From Flavobacterium sp. 245 (lineage in GTDB: Bacteria > Bacteroidota > Bacteroidia > Flavobacteriales > Flavobacteriaceae): a stretch of DNA of 64,000 nt. Positions 16,277-25,682 of this stretch are shown in pieces. Every line of letters starts with the position of its first letter. Position 1 is the first letter of the stretch. Under the pieces are notes generated by a model that worked only from the letters and a program-made list of their open reading frames with translations, had not been told where the DNA came from and made no database searches. The DNA is taken from positions 1 through 64,000 of the forward strand of contig NZ_SNXB01000002.1 of NCBI RefSeq assembly GCF_004362055.1. Direction: 5' to 3'. The translations under genes and the position numbers were made by a program.

Positions 16277-18730
16277 ATGTCAAATCATAAAATACTTACT
16301 ATTGACAATCTGTCACTTCAAGAATTTGATTCAGAAGCAGAATTAATTCCATTATTAACTCCAGAAGACGAAGAGGAAATGAATAACGAGGAACTTCCTG
16401 TTTCTCTGCCAATTTTGCCTTTGCGTAATACGGTTTTATTTCCAGGTGTTGTAATTCCTATTTCAGCAGGAAGAGACAAGTCTATCAAATTGATAAATGA
16501 TGCCAATGCCGGCGGAAAAATTATTGGAGTAGTTTCTCAAATTAATGAAGAAGACGAAGATCCATCTAAAGATGATATTCATAAAATTGGAACTGTAGCC
16601 AGAATTCTTCGTGTTTTAAAAATGCCTGACGGAAATGTTACGGTTATTTTGCAAGGAAAAAAACGATTTGAAATTGACGAAGTAGTTTCAGAAGAGCCTT
16701 ATATTACTGCAACTATCAAAGAAGTTTCAGAAGAACGCCCAGATGAAAATGATACCGAGTTTACGGCTATTTTAGATTCTGTTAAAGAATTGGCTATCCA
16801 GATTATTAAAGAGAGTCCGAACATTCCTTCTGAAGCAACATTTGCAATTAAAAACATTGAAAGCCAATCGTTTTTGATCAATTTTGTTTCTTCAAACATG
16901 AATTTATCTGTAAAAGAAAAGCAAGGACTTTTATCGATAAATGGATTAAAAGAACGTGCGTTAGAAACTTTGCGATATATGAATGTTGAGCTTCAAAAAT
17001 TAGAATTGAAGAATGATATTCAGTCAAAAGTTCGTTTTGATTTAGATCAGCAACAGCGTGAATACTTCCTTCATCAGCAAATGAAAACCATTCAGGAAGA
17101 ATTGGGAGGCGTTTCGCAGGAAGAGGAAATGGATGAAATGGGGCAGAAGGCCAAAACCAAAAAATGGGACGAAAAAACGCAAAAACATTTCGAAAAAGAA
17201 CTATCTAAAATGCGCCGTATGAATCCGCAGTCTCCTGATTTCGGAATTCAGCGCAATTATTTAGAATTGTTTTTAGAATTGCCTTGGGGCGAATACTCTA
17301 AAGATAAATTCGATTTGAAACACGCTCAGAAAATTTTAGATAAAGATCATTTTGGTCTTGATGAAGTTAAGAAAAGAATGATTGAACATTTGGCAGTTTT
17401 AAAATTGCGAAATGACATGAAATCACCAATTATTTGTTTAACAGGGCCTCCAGGAGTTGGTAAAACTTCTATTGGACGTTCTGTAGCCGAAGCTTTAGGA
17501 CGTGAATATGTTCGTATTTCATTAGGCGGTTTGCGTGATGAAGCTGAAATTCGCGGACACAGAAAAACGTATATTGGTGCAATGCCAGGAAGAATTATTC
17601 AAAGTTTGAAAAAAGCTGGAACTTCAAATCCTGTTTTTATCCTGGATGAGATTGATAAATTGTCTAGCGGTAACAGCGGCGATCCTTCTTCAGCTTTGTT
17701 AGAAGTTTTAGATCCGGAGCAAAATAGTTCATTTTATGATAATTTCCTTGAAATGGGATATGATTTGTCTAAAGTGATGTTTATTGCAACGTCAAATAAT
17801 ATGGCGGCAATTCAGCCAGCGCTGCGTGACAGAATGGAAGTAATCAAAATGTCAGGTTATACTATTGAAGAAAAAGTTGAAATTGCAAAAAAACATCTTT
17901 TTCCAAAACAGTTAGAAGCTCACGGATTGACATCAAAAGATTTGACCATTGGCAAAAAACAATTAGAAAAAATCGTTGAAGGCTATACAAGAGAATCTGG
18001 TGTTCGTAATTTAGAAAACAAAATTGCTCAGGTAATTCGTAACGCTGCAAAATCTGTAGCGATGGAAGAGGAGTACAACAAAAAAGTTACTGATGAAGAT
18101 ATTGTAACTGTTTTAGGTGTACCAAGATTAGAGCGTGATAAATACGAAAATAATGATGTTGCAGGTGTTGTTACAGGTTTAGCCTGGACAAGCGTAGGCG
18201 GTGATATTTTATTTATAGAATCATTAATTTCTGAAGGGAAAGGTTCATTGACAATTACAGGAAATCTTGGAAATGTCATGAAAGAATCAGCAACTATTGC
18301 ACTTGAATACATTAAGGCCAACGCTAAAAAATTAGGCTTAGCTATTGAGCTTTTTCAAAAATATAATATCCACTTGCACGTTCCAGAAGGAGCAACGCCA
18401 AAAGATGGGCCAAGTGCTGGTATTGCGATGCTAACTTCTTTGGTTTCTTTATTAACGCAAAAGAAAGTGAAGAAAAGTCTTGCTATGACTGGAGAAATTA
18501 CCTTGCGTGGAAAAGTTTTGCCTGTAGGTGGAATTAAAGAGAAAATATTGGCAGCAAAAAGAGCAGGAATTAAAGAGATTATTTTATGTCACGATAATAA
18601 AAGTGATATTGATGAAATTAAAGCGGAATATTTAGAAGGACTTACTTTTCATTATGTAAAAGAAATGAGTGAGGTTCTTGCTTTGGCTCTAACAGATCAA
18701 AACGTGAAGAATGCTAAGCAATTGAAATAA
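16277..18730 (+). CDS. lon: Lon ATP-dependent protease
   Basis: The 817-residue AAA+ serine protease degrades misfolded and regulatory proteins in the cytosol. An N-terminal substrate-binding LON domain is at about 40-240. The Walker A motif GPPGVGKT is at 390-397 and the Walker B motif VFILDEIDK near 457-465. The protease dyad is Ser713 (DGPSAG) and Lys756 (GGIKEK); the spacing of 43 residues equals that of E. coli Lon. The N-terminus carries an acidic extension (about 1-45, rich in Glu) common in Bacteroidota Lon. Single gene with its own terminator. Confidence 0.96.
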   Translation: MSNHKILTIDNLSLQEFDSEAELIPLLTPEDEEEMNNEELPVSLPILPLRNTVLFPGVVIPISAGRDKSIKLINDANAGGKIIGVVSQINEEDEDPSKDDIHKIGTVARILRVLKMPDGNVTVILQGKKRFEIDEVVSEEPYITATIKEVSEERPDENDTEFTAILDSVKELAIQIIKESPNIPSEATFAIKNIESQSFLINFVSSNMNLSVKEKQGLLSINGLKERALETLRYMNVELQKLELKNDIQSKVRFDLDQQQREYFLHQQMKTIQEELGGVSQEEEMDEMGQKAKTKKWDEKTQKHFEKELSKMRRMNPQSPDFGIQRNYLELFLELPWGEYSKDKFDLKHAQKILDKDHFGLDEVKKRMIEHLAVLKLRNDMKSPIICLTGPPGVGKTSIGRSVAEALGREYVRISLGGLRDEAEIRGHRKTYIGAMPGRIIQSLKKAGTSNPVFILDEIDKLSSGNSGDPSSALLEVLDPEQNSSFYDNFLEMGYDLSKVMFIATSNNMAAIQPALRDRMEVIKMSGYTIEEKVEIAKKHLFPKQLEAHGLTSKDLTIGKKQLEKIVEGYTRESGVRNLENKIAQVIRNAAKSVAMEEEYNKKVTDEDIVTVLGVPRLERDKYENNDVAGVVTGLAWTSVGGDILFIESLISEGKGSLTITGNLGNVMKESATIALEYIKANAKKLGLAIELFQKYNIHLHVPEGATPKDGPSAGIAMLTSLVSLLTQKKVKKSLAMTGEITLRGKVLPVGGIKEKILAAKRAGIKEIILCHDNKSDIDEIKAEYLEGLTFHYVKEMSEVLALALTDQNVKNAKQLK

Positions 18731-18754
18731 ATTTCAGTTTAAATTACAATACTT

Positions 18755-18808
18755 AAAATTCCAAATTCCAAACTGCACACCAGCAGATTGGAATTTGGGA
18801 TTTTTTTT
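18755..18808 (+). terminator. lon terminator (AATTCCAAATTCC type)
   Basis: AAATTCCAAATTCCAA pairs imperfectly with TTGGAATTTGGGATTTT and is followed by eight T. A near copy ends the fasciclin gene at 30958-31004. Confidence 0.75.
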
Positions 18809-18899
18809 ATGCAAAAATGTGTTTTTCAGATTTTAAAACTCTGGTATAAATATTGATTAATAGATAGTTATAAAAATTATTTTTTACGTTATATAATTT

Positions 18900-18907
18900 T
18901 ATCTTTG
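18900..18907 (+). promoter_or_regulatory. -7 promoter element before porQ
   Basis: TATCTTTG matches TAnnTTTG, 38 bases before the porQ start. The TTG element is not evident. Confidence 0.45.
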
Positions 18908-18945
18908 TTCTTGCGTTATTCCCATATAGGAATCGCCCCAAAAAC

Positions 18946-19965
18946 ATGTTCAAACGATTTGTTTTATTTTTAATGTTGTTAATCTGTTCGATTTCTTTCG
19001 GGCAAGTTGGAGGGCGCTACACCTATCAATTTCTTAATTTAACGTCTTCGCCGAGGCAGGCAGCGTTAGGTGGAAAAAATATTACTATTTATGATGATGA
19101 TGTGAATCAGGTGATGTTTAACCCAGCAGTATTAAATGAAGATATGGACAATCATCTTGGTATAAATTATGGCAGTTATTACGGAGAAGCTTCTTATGGA
19201 ACGGCTTCGTATGCTTATACTTATGATAGGCACATTCAGACATTCTATGCTGGTGTGAGTTATGTGAATTATGGCAGCTTTGAAGGTTATGATGAAAATG
19301 GCCAGGCAACATCAGATTTTACAGGGAGTGAAGGCGCTCTTACGCTAGGATATGCATACAATATTCCTTATACAGATGTTCATATTGGAGTAAATGGAAA
19401 GCTAATAACTTCGACTTTAGAAAGTTATAATTCCATTGGTGGAGCAATTGATGTGGGAATTATGTATCAAATTGAAAAAAATAATGTAAATTTGGCCCTA
19501 GTATTTCGTAATATTGGAACCCAATTTACAACTTACTCAGGAATACAAGAGAATTTGCCCTTTGAAATTATTGCTGGTATCTCGCAAGAACTAGAACATG
19601 TACCGCTTCGCTGGCATCTTTCATTAGAAAATCTGCAGCAATGGAACATTTCTTTTTCGAACCCCGTTCGTGGAGAAACCAATATTGATGGATCAACAAG
19701 TGACGAGAAAATCTCGTTTGCAAATAATGCTTTAAGGCATGTAGTTATGGGTGTGGAACTTTTTCCACAAAGAGCATTTAATGTGCGTTTAGGATATAAT
19801 TTTAGAAGAGGCGAAGAATTGCGAATTGATGAACAACGCAATTTTTCGGGAATTTCATTAGGATTTGGCTTAAGAATGAATAAATTAAAATTTAACTATT
19901 CTTATTCAAGATATACGTTGGCGGCTAATACAAGTCTTTTTGGTTTAACTTTAAATTTTCAGTAA
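18946..19965 (+). CDS. porQ: Type IX secretion system protein PorQ
   Basis: The 339-residue outer-membrane beta-barrel protein has a signal peptide (cleavage after SISFGQ, near 20). The mature N-terminus contains YQFLNLTSSPRQAALGGKNI, typical of PorQ. The rest is alternating strands with aromatic girdles and a C-terminal strand ending LFGLTLNFQ. PorQ belongs to the PorV/PorP-like (UPF0164) family and takes part in the attachment side of the Bacteroidota type IX secretion system. It lies four bases before the L,D-transpeptidase gene and upstream of cmk, an arrangement I recall from other Flavobacterium genomes. Confidence 0.88.
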   Translation: MFKRFVLFLMLLICSISFGQVGGRYTYQFLNLTSSPRQAALGGKNITIYDDDVNQVMFNPAVLNEDMDNHLGINYGSYYGEASYGTASYAYTYDRHIQTFYAGVSYVNYGSFEGYDENGQATSDFTGSEGALTLGYAYNIPYTDVHIGVNGKLITSTLESYNSIGGAIDVGIMYQIEKNNVNLALVFRNIGTQFTTYSGIQENLPFEIIAGISQELEHVPLRWHLSLENLQQWNISFSNPVRGETNIDGSTSDEKISFANNALRHVVMGVELFPQRAFNVRLGYNFRRGEELRIDEQRNFSGISLGFGLRMNKLKFNYSYSRYTLAANTSLFGLTLNFQ

Positions 19966-19969
19966 TAAT

Positions 19970-20575
19970 ATGAAAATATTTACTTTATTTTTGTTCATGA
20001 CTGTGAGTGTTTTTACGGGAGCTAAACACTATTTCAATGAAGATGAATCTACGATAACCAATGTCGAGATCGAAAGAATTAACAGCAGAATAACAGACAT
20101 AAAAAACTTGATCAATCAGGATAACAAATACAATTCTAAAATTGCTTTTTTGATTGATATGAAAGTTCCTTCTGGAAAAAATCGTTTTTTTGTTTATGAT
20201 TTAGAAAAGAATGAAGTTATAGATCAAGGTCTTGTAGCTCATGGTTCTGGTTCTGAAACCGGTATTAAAGGCATGCTGAAATTCAGCAACATGCCAAATT
20301 CTAATTGCACAGCACTTGGCAAATATGCAATAGGAAAAACATATAAAGGAATTTTTGGAAAAGCTTATAGATTAGCAGGTCTAGAAGAAACTAATAATAA
20401 AGCTTTAGAACGTGCTATTGTATTGCATGCTTATTCTGCAGTTCCATTGCAGGAGCAGGATTATTACATTAGCAACAGTCACGGATGTCCAATGGTAAAT
20501 GAAGAGTTTTTTAAAAGAATTCAAAAGTTAATTGATAATTCTAAGACTAATATCGTAATGGATATTTACTATTAA
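19970..20575 (+). CDS. Secreted L,D-transpeptidase-like protein
   Basis: The 201-residue protein has an N-terminal signal peptide (about 1-18) and a YkuD-like catalytic domain of the 'murein L,D-transpeptidase catalytic domain family'. The signature Ser-His-Gly-Cys-Pro is present, with His171 and the nucleophile Cys173, preceded by the YAIGKTYKGIFGKAYRLAGLE segment and a conserved His (VLHAYSA). It would act on peptidoglycan in the periplasm. Only four bases separate it from porQ, so the two are co-transcribed. Confidence 0.85.
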   Translation: MKIFTLFLFMTVSVFTGAKHYFNEDESTITNVEIERINSRITDIKNLINQDNKYNSKIAFLIDMKVPSGKNRFFVYDLEKNEVIDQGLVAHGSGSETGIKGMLKFSNMPNSNCTALGKYAIGKTYKGIFGKAYRLAGLEETNNKALERAIVLHAYSAVPLQEQDYYISNSHGCPMVNEEFFKRIQKLIDNSKTNIVMDIYY

Positions 20576-20605
20576 AAACAGCATTCAATAAAGCTAAAAG
20601 CATAA

Positions 20606-20656
20606 AACTTTTTATGATCGAGATTAATTTGATTTTCGATGATAAAAAGTTTTTTT
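20606..20656 (+). terminator. Terminator of the porQ operon
   Basis: AAACTTTTTATGATCGA pairs with TCGATGATAAAAAGTTT (one mismatch) and is followed by a long T run, about 30 bases after the transpeptidase stop. Confidence 0.8.
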
Positions 20657-20726
20657 TTGTTTAAAACTTATTTCATCAAATGATCTCATAACTATTATAA
20701 ATCTTCCATTTAAAGAGAAAGATGGT

Positions 20727-20734
20727 TACATTTG
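20727..20734 (+). promoter_or_regulatory. -7 promoter element before cmk
   Basis: TACATTTG fits TAnnTTTG and would give a leader of about 125 bases before the TTG start of cmk. No TTG element is evident. The leader shows no strong structure by eye. Confidence 0.4.
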
Positions 20735-20858
20735 CAGCGTGTTAAATTAGTCCTCTTTTCGGATTAACACTAGAATAATCAAGACTTGATGATTAAATAG
20801 CTGATTTTCAAAACACTGTTTTCGGAATTTGAAATAATAAAAATTTAAAAATATAAAA

Positions 20859-21551
20859 TTGAAAAAAATTACAATTGCAATCGACGGATTTTCATCAACA
20901 GGGAAAAGTACTTTGGCAAAACAACTGGCAAAAGAACTTGAATATGTGTATGTTGATACGGGTGCTATGTATCGCGCGGTTGCCTATTTTGCTATGCAGA
21001 ATCAGCTTATTACAATTGATTCTTTTGATAAAAAAGAATTAATAGAAGCGTTGCCGAATATTCAGCTTGAATTTAAATTCAATGCCGATTTGGGTTTTGC
21101 AGAAATGTATTTAAACGGTGAAAATGTAGAGAAACAAATTAGAACTATTGAGGTTTCTAATTTTGTAAGCAAAGTTGCAGAAGTTTCTGAAGTGCGTTCT
21201 AAGTTAGTAGAGCAACAGCAGGAAATGGGAAAAAATAAAGCAATAGTGATGGATGGAAGAGATATAGGAACTGTAGTTTTTCCTAACGCTGAGCTAAAAA
21301 TATTTATGACCGCTAGTGCAGAAACCCGCGCACAGCGACGTTTTGATGAATTACAACAAAAAGGTGATGATGTAACGTACGAAGAAGTTTTGAAAAATGT
21401 TGTTGATAGAGATTATATCGACACGCACCGTGACGATTCTCCTTTAGTAATTGCCGACGATGCAATTGAAATAGATAATTCTTACTTAAATAAAGAAGAA
21501 CAGTTTGCAGCTGTTTTAGAATTAATAAATGATGTTGTAAAAACAGCTTAA
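20859..21551 (+). CDS. cmk: (d)CMP kinase
   Basis: The 230-residue enzyme phosphorylates CMP and dCMP to the diphosphates in pyrimidine salvage. The P-loop GFSSTGKST is at about 8-16, followed by VDTGAMYRAVA, MDGRDIGTVVFPNA and RAQRRFDELQQKG, the family's order. The start is TTG at 20859: the frame is closed by TAA at 20838-20840 and there is no in-frame ATG between, while the first residues after TTG (KKITIAIDGFSSTGK) are exactly those expected. It lies behind the porQ-transpeptidase pair but has its own leader. Confidence 0.95.
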   Translation: MKKITIAIDGFSSTGKSTLAKQLAKELEYVYVDTGAMYRAVAYFAMQNQLITIDSFDKKELIEALPNIQLEFKFNADLGFAEMYLNGENVEKQIRTIEVSNFVSKVAEVSEVRSKLVEQQQEMGKNKAIVMDGRDIGTVVFPNAELKIFMTASAETRAQRRFDELQQKGDDVTYEEVLKNVVDRDYIDTHRDDSPLVIADDAIEIDNSYLNKEEQFAAVLELINDVVKTA

Positions 21552-21620
21552 TTTTTTGCAGATATTATTTTAAATGTTAGTTTTACCGCTTCATTTTTAT
21601 TTTAAAGACAATTTCAATAT

Positions 21621-22997
21621 ATGGGAATTAAAAACAGGTTAATCGTGATGAGCTTTCTTCAGTTTTTTGTTTGGGGAGCTTGGCTTATTACAATTGGAAA
21701 TTATTGGTTTGGAACCAAAAATTGGGAAGGAACACAATTTGGTTTAGTGTTTGGAACCATGGGAATTGCTTCTTTATTTATGCCCACATTAACCGGAATT
21801 ATTGCCGATAGATGGGTAAACGCTGAAAAATTATACGGAATTCTTCATATTCTTTATGCAGTAGTTTTATTTGGAATTGCACAAGTAACAACTCCAGATA
21901 ATTTTATCGCAGTAATGCTACTAGCAATGTGCTGTTATATGCCAACAATTGCTTTGAGCAACTCTATTTCTTATACTTCATTAAAATTAAACGATAAAAA
22001 TATCGTAAAAGATTTTCCGCCAATTCGTGTTTGGGGAACAATAGGTTTTATTGTTGCTATGTGGATTACAAATTTGAGCGGAAGTAAAGCAACTGAATAT
22101 CAGTTTTATATTGCTGGAGTTGGTGCGCTAATTTTAGGTTTTTATGCTTTTACTTTGCCAAAATGTGAGCCACAGCGTTTAATTAAGGAAAATGCTACGT
22201 GGATTGAAACATTTGGTTTAGAGTCTTTTAAATTGTTTGCAAACTATAAAATGGCTTTGTTTTTTGTTTTTTCTATGTTTTTAGGAGGAGCATTACAATT
22301 AACAAATGCCTATGGAGATGTATTTTTAGATGAGTTCAAACACTTTCCAAAATATGCAGATTCTTTCGTTATCAAGTATTCTACTATTATTATGTCGATT
22401 TCTCAGGTTTCTGAGACATTATTCATCTTGGCAATTCCGTTTTTCTTAAAGCGTTTCGGAATTAAACAGGTAATGTTAATTTCTATGTTGGCTTGGGTGT
22501 TGCGTTTTGGATTATTTGCTTTTGGAGATCCTGTAGGTGGTTTATGGATGATTATCCTTTCTTGTATCGTTTACGGAATGGCGTTTGACTTCTTTAATAT
22601 TTCAGGTTCATTGTTTGTAGAAAGCAATACCGATTCAAAAATACGTTCATCTGCACAAGGTTTGTTTATGATGATGACCAATGGAGTAGGAGCAGTTTTA
22701 GGAAGTTTAACTTCTGGTTGGGCTATAGATCGTTTCTTTACAAAATCATTTGCTAATACAACTGAATTAGCAGGATTTTTACAAACTGATGCGACGAACT
22801 CTAAAATGCTAGAATTTGTAAAAGGACAAGGGAATTCTATTTCTGCGGAAGGAATTTTCAGCAATCCAATTTTAATGAAAGACTGGCATACGATCTGGTT
22901 GTCATTTGCGGCTTATGCTTTGGTTATTGCAATTGCTTTTGCGGTTTTGTTTAAGCATAAACATGATCCTAAGGAATTGGAGAATTTGAGTCACTAA
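21621..22997 (+). CDS. Nucleoside:H+ symporter-type MFS permease
   Basis: The 458-residue inner-membrane permease has about 12 hydrophobic segments and matches the nucleoside:H+ symporter branch (NupG/XapB type) of the major facilitator superfamily. Examples are the start NRLIVMSFLQFFVWGAWLITIGNYWF and the segment IVYGMAFDFFNISGSLFVE with RSSAQGLFMMMTNGVGA. It is slightly longer than NupG (418) because of an insert near 395-425. It probably imports nucleosides and sits behind cmk, which fits salvage of pyrimidine nucleosides. Confidence 0.87.
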   Translation: MGIKNRLIVMSFLQFFVWGAWLITIGNYWFGTKNWEGTQFGLVFGTMGIASLFMPTLTGIIADRWVNAEKLYGILHILYAVVLFGIAQVTTPDNFIAVMLLAMCCYMPTIALSNSISYTSLKLNDKNIVKDFPPIRVWGTIGFIVAMWITNLSGSKATEYQFYIAGVGALILGFYAFTLPKCEPQRLIKENATWIETFGLESFKLFANYKMALFFVFSMFLGGALQLTNAYGDVFLDEFKHFPKYADSFVIKYSTIIMSISQVSETLFILAIPFFLKRFGIKQVMLISMLAWVLRFGLFAFGDPVGGLWMIILSCIVYGMAFDFFNISGSLFVESNTDSKIRSSAQGLFMMMTNGVGAVLGSLTSGWAIDRFFTKSFANTTELAGFLQTDATNSKMLEFVKGQGNSISAEGIFSNPILMKDWHTIWLSFAAYALVIAIAFAVLFKHKHDPKELENLSH

Positions 22998-23055
22998 AAG
23001 AAGTCTTTTTTTCAAGACCTTTAGTTTTGAAAAAGTAGAAAAAATAAATAAATAC

Positions 23056-23101
23056 AAATACCATAATGATTTCTTAATAGGGAATCTTTGTGGTATTTTT
23101 T
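23056..23101 (+). terminator. Terminator after the nucleoside permease
   Basis: AAATACCA and TGGTATTT arms form an imperfect stem ending in a T run. Confidence 0.65.
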
Positions 23102-23119
23102 GTTAAAGGAATAACATAA

Positions 23120-23257
23120 ATGATTGTTATGGCTAAGACTAAAATAAAATCCCATTCTCTTTCTGAAATGAAAGAGAAATATACTGGAAAGATTGGAAGT
23201 AAAGAGAGGGATAAATACGAGAAAAAACTTCTCAAGCATATTTCTAAACTTAAATAA
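23120..23257 (+). CDS. 45-residue protein, HigA-antitoxin-like N-terminus
   Basis: This short gene encodes 45 residues (a second in-frame ATG at 23129 gives 42). An AAAGGA lies 9 bases before the first ATG. The segment SLSEMKEKYTGKIGSKERDKYEKKL resembles the N-terminal part of Bacteroidota HigA-type XRE antitoxins, which continue into a helix-turn-helix. Here the helix-turn-helix is absent and the protein ends HISKLK, which resembles the QISKLE end of the recognition helix, as if an internal deletion had joined the two. No HigB toxin gene is adjacent. It may be a decayed antitoxin or a small protein kept for another reason; the reading rests on remembered family features. Confidence 0.55.
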   Translation: MIVMAKTKIKSHSLSEMKEKYTGKIGSKERDKYEKKLLKHISKLK

Positions 23258-23314
23258 GTTTTTAATTAAGCCTTTGTCAAAATTTAAAACTTTGACAAGA
23301 TGATTACATATCGT

Positions 23315-23346
23315 AAACCCGACAGTTTTTAAAACCTGTCGGGTTT
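23315..23346 (+). terminator. Terminator hairpin AAACCCGACAG
   Basis: AAACCCGACAG pairs perfectly over 11 bases with CTGTCGGGTTT around a 10-base loop, followed by CTTG and TTTT. It is placed to end the short gene at 23120. Confidence 0.75.
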
Positions 23347-23412
23347 CTTGTTTTCTGTAGCATTCTGTTTCAAATAAAAACGATAACTTAGTAATTCATT
23401 TTTAAAGCTTTA

Positions 23413-24657
23413 ATGATGCAGAAATTTAGATTATTTGTTTTGCTTTTGATTGGAGTTTCTGGTTTTGGACAAACTAAGGTTTTGTACAATCAAAGTGTTG
23501 AAGCGTATAAAAGCAAAGATTATGTTTTGTTTTTGAAGTTGGCTAAACAGTTGGACAGTATCCGGCCAACGCATCCTGCATATACTTATAATTTGGCATC
23601 AGCTTATTCTTTAAATGGTAAAATTGAAGAAGCTTTATCGGTTTTAAAAAAGATTGTTCTGGCAAATAATACTATTGCTTTTGAAGATGATGCTGATTTT
23701 GAATCTATCAAAATGGAGGGAAGTTTTAAAGATTTACTAGCATTGAAAGCTTCTCAATCAAAAACAATTGAAACTTCTGTAGAGAAAATAAGGCTTTCTG
23801 AAAAAGATTTGCATCCGGAAGGATTGCTTTATTTACAGAAACGCAAATTTTGGCTGGCATCAAGTATTCGTAATAAAAAGATTGTTTCTTTTGATGAAAA
23901 TGGAAAATGTTCGGATTGGTTTACAGAATGTTCTTATTCGGTTTTTGCTTTAAAAACAGATTCGGATGAAAAATATTTATGGGTCGCGTGCTCAGCAATC
24001 CCGGAGATGAAAGGTTTTTCTAAAGAAATAGATGGGAAAAGTGAAATTTTGAAAATTGAAATTGCCACGAAAAAATTGATTAAACGTTATGCTGTAGATG
24101 GAAATCATGTTTTTGGAGATTTAATTGTGACTAAAAATAATGAAGTTTATATTTCAGATAGTGCTGAACCGATTATTTATAAAATTGAAAAAGAGAATTT
24201 AGTTGTTTGGAAAGATTTGAGAAAAGAAGCTTTTAATCTGCAGGGAATTGCTTTAAATAAAAAGGAATCGAAATTGTTTGTGGCTGATTATTTGAAAGGA
24301 ATTATTTCTATTGATATAAAGTCTCAAAAAGGAAACTGGCTAGAATTTTCGGAAGAAACCTCTAAAAAAGGAATTGACGGATTGGTTTTTTACAAGAATT
24401 CGTTAATTGCGATTCAGAATGGAGTAGTACCGATTAGGATTGTACGTTATAATTTGGATGAAACCGAAACTAAAATAATTGATTTTAAAGTTTTGGATAA
24501 TAATAGGGAAGAATTTAATGAACCTGCATTAGCAACTTTGGTTAAAAACAAAATGTATTTCTTTGCCAATTCGCCTTGGAAATTCTATGATAAAGATTTT
24601 CAATTAGATGAAAGCAAATTTGAAAATCCGAAGTTGTTTGAATTGGATTTAGATTGA
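23413..24657 (+). CDS. Secreted TPR plus beta-propeller protein
   Basis: The 414-residue protein has a signal peptide (cleavage after SGFGQ, near 20). A helical part with TPR-like spacing follows (about 25-110, VLYNQSVEAYKSKDY... AYTYNLASAYSLNGKIEEAL). Next is a six-bladed SMP-30/NHL-like propeller (about 125-410), with blades such as LWVACSAIPE, EVYISDSAEPIIYKI and LFVADYLKGIISID. Enzymatic residues of gluconolactonase are not clear, so a binding or scaffold role is equally possible. It stands alone. Confidence 0.75.
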   Translation: MMQKFRLFVLLLIGVSGFGQTKVLYNQSVEAYKSKDYVLFLKLAKQLDSIRPTHPAYTYNLASAYSLNGKIEEALSVLKKIVLANNTIAFEDDADFESIKMEGSFKDLLALKASQSKTIETSVEKIRLSEKDLHPEGLLYLQKRKFWLASSIRNKKIVSFDENGKCSDWFTECSYSVFALKTDSDEKYLWVACSAIPEMKGFSKEIDGKSEILKIEIATKKLIKRYAVDGNHVFGDLIVTKNNEVYISDSAEPIIYKIEKENLVVWKDLRKEAFNLQGIALNKKESKLFVADYLKGIISIDIKSQKGNWLEFSEETSKKGIDGLVFYKNSLIAIQNGVVPIRIVRYNLDETETKIIDFKVLDNNREEFNEPALATLVKNKMYFFANSPWKFYDKDFQLDESKFENPKLFELDLD

Positions 24658-24702
24658 TATTATTCTTTTAAAAATTATTTTTGATTTAAAAATTTTAAGA
24701 TT

Positions 24703-25068
24703 ATGATTAGACAAATTTTAGGAGTTATTATCGGTTACGCCATTTTCGTAATTAGCTCTATATTGCTTTTTAAATTCTCAGAAGTGAATCCGCACGAAGA
24801 GACTTCGAAATTATTTATGACTTGGACATTTGTTTACGGAACTGTTTTTTCGTTCATCAGCGGACTTGTAACTCAATTAATTGCAAAGACGAGAAACTTA
24901 AAAGTCAATTATGTGCTTTTTATTATCATGGCTGGTTTTGCGACTTTTTCACTTTTTAAGTCAGGTGGTAGTTCCTGGACGCAATTGTTGGCTATTTTTG
25001 TTTTTTCGCCGATTTCTGTTTTGGGAGGATTGTTTTGGATTAAGAGAAATGTAACTAGTAAAAAGTAA
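24703..25068 (+). CDS. Small integral membrane protein
   Basis: The 121-residue protein has four predicted membrane helices (about 3-23, 40-60, 70-88, 95-112) and a lysine-rich C-terminal end. I do not recognise a named family with confidence; the start MIRQILGVIIGYAIFVISS is typical of small Flavobacteriia membrane proteins of unknown function. It is one base upstream of the next gene, with which it is probably co-transcribed. Confidence 0.65.
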   Translation: MIRQILGVIIGYAIFVISSILLFKFSEVNPHEETSKLFMTWTFVYGTVFSFISGLVTQLIAKTRNLKVNYVLFIIMAGFATFSLFKSGGSSWTQLLAIFVFSPISVLGGLFWIKRNVTSKK

Positions 25069-25069
25069 G

Positions 25070-25612
25070 ATGAGAGAAGTAAAAATGTTTTTTCTGGTTT
25101 TTTTATTCTTTTTTAGTGGTAGTATTTATGCACATAAAGATAGGGGAGAGTATCCACAAAGTATTAAATTTATTTTTGCTGATAAAGAGGCTTTAGTCCT
25201 GAATTATAATGATCCGAGATTAGAAAATATTTGTAATGAAATAATTTCCGGAAAAAAGAAATTGACTGAAGCGGATGTGAGTTACAAAACTGGCGAAGTA
25301 ATAACTGCTAAATTTGATGGTGCAAGCTGGACTTCAATTAGTATATTGTATAGAAGTAAAAGAGTATTTGTCGCGGAAAATATCATTAAAAAGATTAAAG
25401 AAATTCATTTTTCAACCCTCACTTTGTCTTGGTCATCAGATTATGAAAAGGCTTTTTTATCACCTTATTTTATAATAAGCTTCGATATGGGATCAGAACG
25501 TTTTTATGGTGAGTTTCCTAATGTACAACTGTTTTTTGAGAAGCAAGTATTTTCAAGAGCTGAAGTTTGGAAACAAATTAGTGAGAATGGTAGACAAGGT
25601 GCTAAATTGTAA
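25070..25612 (+). CDS. Secreted protein of unknown function
   Basis: The 180-residue protein has an N-terminal signal peptide (MFFLVFLFFFSGSIYA, cleavage near 22). An alternative ATG at 25085 would start directly at MFFLVF. The mature part has mixed strands and helices with no recognisable motif. It begins one base after the stop of the preceding membrane protein gene and ends before the 355-base repeat-containing gap in front of rpsA. Confidence 0.6.
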   Translation: MREVKMFFLVFLFFFSGSIYAHKDRGEYPQSIKFIFADKEALVLNYNDPRLENICNEIISGKKKLTEADVSYKTGEVITAKFDGASWTSISILYRSKRVFVAENIIKKIKEIHFSTLTLSWSSDYEKAFLSPYFIISFDMGSERFYGEFPNVQLFFEKQVFSRAEVWKQISENGRQGAKL

Positions 25613-25682
25613 TTTTTTGAAGTTACTAATGTTTCAACTTCTTCAGTTTATCGGTTCTTAAAAACCACTACTCATTCTTGTC

